NCBI GenBank assembly: GCA_022649305.1
Contig: JALCNW010000007.1
Coordinates: forward strand, 42,802-106,801
Reading direction: 5' to 3'
From: Enterobacter sp.
GTDB lineage: Bacteria; Pseudomonadota; Gammaproteobacteria; Enterobacterales; Enterobacteriaceae
Length of the DNA stretch: 64,000 nt
Under the pieces are notes generated by a model, which ran no database searches, had not been told where the DNA came from, and worked only from the letters and a program-made list of their open reading frames with translations. This document shows positions 61,239 through 64,000 of the stretch, in pieces (positions within the stretch are counted from its first letter, which is position 1; the number at the start of each line of letters is the position of its first letter). The position numbers and the translations under genes are program-made.

Positions 61239-61669
61239 TTTAATTACCCTCAAATCAATACCAATCCATATACATATTTACTCACGCCATCCTCTTGTAA
61301 GAGAAACGAAATATTGACGGTAGTATTAGTCAGTTATTACTTATAAATAAAATATTAGCTTTGATTTGTCACCATCACAAAGCTAAATTAGGACTGAAAG
61401 GTACACTGTAAGCTTATACCAAGGTCCGACGCACCCATCCGCCTAACCTTACCTTTGCGGATGAATTACAAGCTAATTGAGAGTCAGGGGCTGAGTCAAG
61501 TTGGTGGTGTTTATTTGATAGCAAAATGGCCTACTTCATCAGTCCTGTTTGCCCCATGGACTCTTTAAGATTTACTACGACCAATCTACTAACGCGGTAT
61601 TCATCCAGTTCACACACTACTGCTACGCTTAAGCTCCGAAATAAATATGCACATCATAATTTGCGCGCA
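61239..61669. other. Non-coding interval between the hotspot operon and cos
   Basis: A 431-bp stretch with no convincing gene on either strand. Bases 61254-61370 are AT-rich and on the minus strand contain several A/T hexamers that could form the operon promoter, none a clear consensus match. From about 61400 the composition rises towards the chromosome average and leads into the cos region. Confidence 0.5.
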
Positions 61670-61688
61670 ATGCTCTCCCCGCCACGCC
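61670..61688 (-). other. cos site of the P2/P4 family
   Basis: The plus strand reads atgctctccccgccacgcc; its complement GGCGTGGCGGGGAGAGCAT matches the 19-base cohesive end of P2 (GGCGAGGCGGGGAAAGCAC, from memory) at 16 positions. The following TGCGCGC on the minus strand also matches P2. Its place between int and psu is that of cos in P4, so the DNA should be packageable by a P2-like helper. Confidence 0.85.
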
Positions 61689-61792
61689 TGCACGCTTAAG
61701 GGGTCGCTTTTAATGCAGGTGCATCAGCAGCCTCAGGCCGCGCCAGAGCTGGTGCAGGCGAGGGCGTCGGGGATGTGAAAACGCATGCAAAA

Positions 61793-61814
61793 CCATGCAC
61801 CTACACATGCATGG
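61793..61814 (-). terminator. Possible terminator of the sid-delta-psu operon
   Basis: CCATGC at 61793-61798 and GCATGG at 61809-61814 form a 6-bp stem; on the minus strand TTTT follows. It lies 46 bases after the psu stop. Confidence 0.4.
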
Positions 61815-61859
61815 CTTAATTCGGAGAAAATGGCGGGATTTACGGGATTTTCTGACGGG

Positions 61860-62426
61860 CTACTGAGCGGCCAGTTCTGCGCGTTTATTCACGTAATTCT
61901 GGTTTTGTGCGGGTGTGTATTTTTCACGATTATCATCCCGCGAAGCCGCGTCGGGCCTGAATCCGATGGCCGTTAAAATGTCATTATCCTGTGCGGCATA
62001 ATTAATTTTTTCACCGGCGGCCAGCCACACCGACAGCGCCTCACGCAGGTAATCAACTGAATGCTGCATCACACAGCGTGTGATGGCGGGATTCTGGCTG
62101 TTATAACCCATTAATTCAGGCGCAAGCGCGGCGGTCAGTTCTGCGCCATGCGCCTGCATAAAATCATTCAGCCGGTCACGGATACTTATGCGCTGCACAT
62201 TTTCATGCGAGCGAATATACCGACCGGCTGCCTGATTAATTTCCCACTTTTTCACGTCAATAATATCGCGTAGGGTTTGCAGACTCCGGACACGGCTGTC
62301 ATTACCGGTGGCGATAAGTTCGCGGTATTCCTGTTCGGCGTCGGTCAGCTCCTGTTTGCGGGTCAGCCAGGCGGTTTTATTGTTTTGACAGGCTTCAAAA
62401 GCCAGATCAAGAGTTAAGGGGGTCAT
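61860..62426 (-). CDS. psu: Polarity suppression protein Psu
   Basis: A 188-residue homologue of P4 Psu (190 residues), a capsid-decorating protein that also inhibits host Rho termination. Diagnostic stretches are AFEACQNNKTAWLTRKQEL, AAGRYIRSHENVQRISIRDR, AALAPELMGY and ILTAIGFRPDAASRDD. The helical arrangement is intact and full length. It is the last gene of the sid-delta-psu late operon, 18 bp after the delta-type gene. Confidence 0.93.
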   Translation of the reverse strand: MTPLTLDLAFEACQNNKTAWLTRKQELTDAEQEYRELIATGNDSRVRSLQTLRDIIDVKKWEINQAAGRYIRSHENVQRISIRDRLNDFMQAHGAELTAALAPELMGYNSQNPAITRCVMQHSVDYLREALSVWLAAGEKINYAAQDNDILTAIGFRPDAASRDDNREKYTPAQNQNYVNKRAELAAQ

Positions 62427-62444
62427 CAGGTGTCTCCGTATGCG

Positions 62445-62672
62445 TTACAGGCGTGGTTTTCGGGTTTTACCGGTCTGAGTACAAATTAAATGGTCATCCT
62501 CATCTGTCGTGGCTGAGGGCGGCTGTATCACTTTGTCGACTGACTCCACCGTTCTGAACGTGGCGGAGCACAGTACATTTGTGCACTGGTAATAAATCTG
62601 TTTGACCGTCCCGGACAGATAGCGGCTGGTGCGGGTGTGCGCCGGGCACTGACAGAACGGGCAGTACATCAT
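62445..62672 (-). CDS. Ogr/Delta-family zinc-finger late transcription activator
   Basis: A 75-residue activator of P2/P4 late promoters. MMYCPFCQCPAHTRTSRYLS and YQCTNVLCSATFRTVES hold the C-x2-C...C-x4-C zinc ligands of the family (Cys 4, 7, 30, 35). It has one finger unit like P2 Ogr (72 residues), while P4 Delta is a tandem duplication of about 166 residues. The ATG overlaps the sid stop by 4 bases. It probably binds the TGT-N12-ACA site at 63474-63491. Confidence 0.92.
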   Translation of the reverse strand: MMYCPFCQCPAHTRTSRYLSGTVKQIYYQCTNVLCSATFRTVESVDKVIQPPSATTDEDDHLICTQTGKTRKPRL

Positions 62673-63400
62673 TCCATCAGACCCCGCGCTTTCAGCTCAG
62701 CTTCACGCTCACGCAGTTTGTTAAAGAAAGCCTGACGCTGGCCGACGGTCACTGCCACGCCATAATTCATATGCGCCAGTGTCTCAGCAGAAAGCCCGGC
62801 TTTAAACAGCACCGGCTCATCCGCCAGACGGATGTGACAGTCCTTCACCGCACGCTCAAGCCACGTCTTCACCTCCTGCATGACCGCCTTATCGGGTTCG
62901 ACATAGCCCTGAATCCCGACGGTGTTCGCAAGCGGGTTCCCCAGCGCCAGCATTTTGAGTTTCATCGCCCGGACAAGCGCCCCGCACGTCTCACGCAGCG
63001 CCTTATCCAGTTCTTTTCCGGCGTACCCGCTCAGCACATTGTGATGCGCCTGACGGTATTCTCTGGCCGTGGTGTCACAGGAGGCTTTCAGGCGGTCTTT
63101 GTCATAAGCCAGCACCTCAGCCAGCCTGTCACATTCCTGCGCCAGCTCGCGGGAGGCCACACGCGCCAGATGCTGCTGTTTCAGCTCGTCCGTCAGCAAT
63201 GCACCACCGGCACGGAAGGCCGCGCGCCATCCGCTGGCCTCGTTGCCGTTTTCCTTTTCAAGTTCCGCTTTCTGTTCGGCAGTTCGGGTAATGGCTGTGG
63301 TGGTGTCATCCATCTGACGGGCATTTTCAATATGGGCAGTTCTGGCCGCGTCCAGTTTCCGGAATGCCGGTTTCAGGTAATCAGGGATAGTGGTGGTCAT
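62669..63400 (-). CDS. sid: Capsid size determination protein Sid
   Basis: A 243-residue homologue of P4 Sid (244 residues), the external scaffold that forces the helper's capsid protein into small shells. IPDYLKPAFRKLDAARTAHI, GALLTDELKQQHLARVASRE, NPLANTVGIQGYVEPDKAVM and the end AELKARGLME align along its whole length. It is rich in helix. ATG 63400 matches the P4 start; further in-frame codons upstream run into the promoter. It is first in the late operon. Confidence 0.93.
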   Translation of the reverse strand: MTTTIPDYLKPAFRKLDAARTAHIENARQMDDTTTAITRTAEQKAELEKENGNEASGWRAAFRAGGALLTDELKQQHLARVASRELAQECDRLAEVLAYDKDRLKASCDTTAREYRQAHHNVLSGYAGKELDKALRETCGALVRAMKLKMLALGNPLANTVGIQGYVEPDKAVMQEVKTWLERAVKDCHIRLADEPVLFKAGLSAETLAHMNYGVAVTVGQRQAFFNKLREREAELKARGLME

Positions 63401-63473
63401 GGTGTGTCTCCTCATTCGTGTCAGGTTGAGAAGATTCTGCCGTGCGCCACACAACAACTCGACTCATTGCCGT

Positions 63474-63491
63474 TGTGGCAGAAATGGCACA
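63474..63491 (-). promoter_or_regulatory. Delta/Ogr-binding site of the sid promoter
   Basis: TGT-N12-ACA (TGT at 63474-63476, ACA at 63489-63491) is exactly the dyad bound by Ogr/Delta, normally centred near -55. That places transcription start near 63428 on the minus strand, 28 bases before sid, with no strong -35, as expected for an activated late promoter. Confidence 0.75.
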
Positions 63492-63560
63492 GAAGGGACT
63501 TTAAAAGCAGGCTTGCCAGAGAAAGGTCGCAGGAAAACCACCCTCTCTGTTTGTTTTTTT

Positions 63561-63673
63561 ACTGTTAACTATTCACCACTGTTCACCTTGAGGAAAAATA
63601 TAAGTAATACAGTAGTTTAAAGGGTGAACAGTTGAGGGTGTGACTGTTCACCGTCTGTTCACCACTGTTCACC
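63561..63673. repeat. GGTGAACAGT iterons, P4 crr-like replication element
   Basis: The decamer GGTGAACAGT or its complement occurs at 63578-63587, 63623-63632 (plus orientation), 63643-63652 and 63664-63673, with one-base variants at 63568-63577 and 63654-63663, around an AT-rich core (63591-63622). P4 alpha primase-helicase binds such type I repeats at ori and crr. Position next to sid supports crr; the alpha gene must lie outside the window. Confidence 0.8.
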
Positions 63674-63754
63674 CACCTCTTTTTCCGGACATTTTCCACT
63701 TAGACTTTTTTACGATTAATAACACAATTTATATAAATAAAAGTAATCATAAAT

Positions 63755-63811
63755 TTGCCTCAGGATTATCAAGAATTGCCAACGATTGTCATTGATTGCC
63801 ACTGTTTGCCA
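63755..63811. repeat. TTGCCA array with 10-bp phasing
   Basis: TTGCCA or a one-base variant starts at 63776, 63786, 63796 and 63806, exactly one helical turn apart, with weaker copies TTGCCT at 63755 and TTATCA at 63766. All lie on the same face of the helix, suggesting cooperative binding of one protein upstream of the promoter near 63860. Confidence 0.6.
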
Positions 63812-63889
63812 TTCCCTTGTTAAGAGTTTGTTGTGTGGTGAGTCGGTACAAAATGACTTGTTGCCCTGAGAGAAAATATTCACAAAATA

Positions 63890-63950
63890 GAGCGCTACCC
63901 GAGGCCGGACGGACACGACCGGCACTGTATGGACTTTGTGAGGTAGCCCG
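63890..63950 (+). ncRNA. Candidate C4-like antisense/immunity RNA leader
   Basis: GCTACC at 63894-63899 pairs with GGTAGC at 63942-63947, enclosing GCCGG at 63904-63908 with CCGGC at 63919-63923. The right outer arm holds the ribosome-binding site (GAGGTAG) of the next gene. P4 CI RNA and P1 c4 RNA are short structured RNAs at the start of such operons and block downstream expression. A promoter with TTGCCC at 63861 and AAAATA at 63884 (17-base spacing) is possible. Confidence 0.5.
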
Positions 63951-64000
63951 ATGCACACCGCTTTTTCTTCCCCGTCTTCTGCACCTGTCGCCCCGCCGAT
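63951..64000 (+). CDS. Start of an early-operon gene (possibly Ash/Icd-like), cut by the window end
   Basis: ATG 63951 opens a frame running off the window; 16 residues are visible (MHTAFSSPSSAPVAPP). GAGGTAG lies 6 bases upstream, inside a hairpin arm. Short proline/serine-rich starts like this, behind a C4-type RNA, are found in Ash/Icd-like genes of P1 and P4-type elements, but 16 residues cannot prove it. Confidence 0.45.
   Translation, partial: MHTAFSSPSSAPVAPP

Noticed and set aside
61785..61976. A 63-codon plus-strand frame overlapping the end of psu
   Set aside because: More than half lies antisense to psu, there is no family resemblance, and a hairpin runs through its start. Left out as a gene.
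63716..63958. An 80-codon minus-strand frame across the early promoter and C4-like leader
   Set aside because: It covers the phased repeats and structured RNA, which explain the sequence conservation better. No supported start.

Overview
The window is a stretch of chromosome from a member of the Enterobacteriaceae. Gene order and near-identical protein sequences follow the E. coli mtl-lld-cysE-waa-pyrE-spoT-selC region, but the lipopolysaccharide (LPS) core cluster is the Klebsiella/Enterobacter type (WabG, WabH and WabN-like enzymes and WaaE, rather than the E. coli WaaG/P/O/B set). Together with several GC-rich intergenic palindromes, this suggests an Enterobacter-like organism. The genus is an inference; no marker gene was compared.

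Layout. 1-4040: end of the mannitol operon (mtlA, mtlD, mtlR) and yibL. 4040-7971: lactate operon lldPRD, with two LldR-type operators about 126 bp apart. 8031-11600: trmL facing the yibN-grxC-secB-gpsA-cysE operon. 11848-15618: gpmI-envC-yibQ. 15898-16995: a family 9 glycosyltransferase where E. coli carries waaH. 17027-19258: kbl-tdh. 19474-33698: the LPS inner and outer core locus (hldD-waaF-waaC, two extra glycosyltransferases, waaL, an inverted WabN-like deacetylase gene, then waaQ-wabG-wabH-GT2-waaA-waaE-coaD). 33700-54095: housekeeping genes (mutM, rpmGB, radC, coaBC-dut, slmA, rph-pyrE with its attenuator, yicC, yicG, ligB, gmk, rpoZ-spoT-trmH-recG, gltS, xanP, yicH). 54148-57873: yicJI, alpha-xyloside uptake and hydrolysis. 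58161-58255: selC, the selenocysteine tRNA gene.

The accessory part starts at selC. A P4-type satellite prophage is inserted at its 3' end. Reading rightwards it has an integrase gene, an AT-rich two-gene operon on the minus strand, a P2/P4-type cos site, psu, an Ogr/Delta-type activator gene and sid (all minus strand), a Delta-binding site in front of sid, GGTGAACAGT repeats like the P4 crr replication element, a second set of 10-bp phased repeats, and a C4-like structured RNA leader in front of a gene cut by the window end. The right end of the satellite lies outside the window.

The most interesting object is the operon at 59575-61238, located between int and cos, the position known in P4-like satellites as a hotspot for anti-phage genes. 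Its first gene encodes a pentapeptide-repeat protein fused to a two-helix ion-channel domain. Its second gene, overlapping by 4 bases, encodes a small nucleotidyltransferase-fold protein with a GS...DxD signature. I do not recognise this pair as a named system. I propose it as a candidate undescribed defence module in which the nucleotidyltransferase either signals to the channel or modifies a partner.
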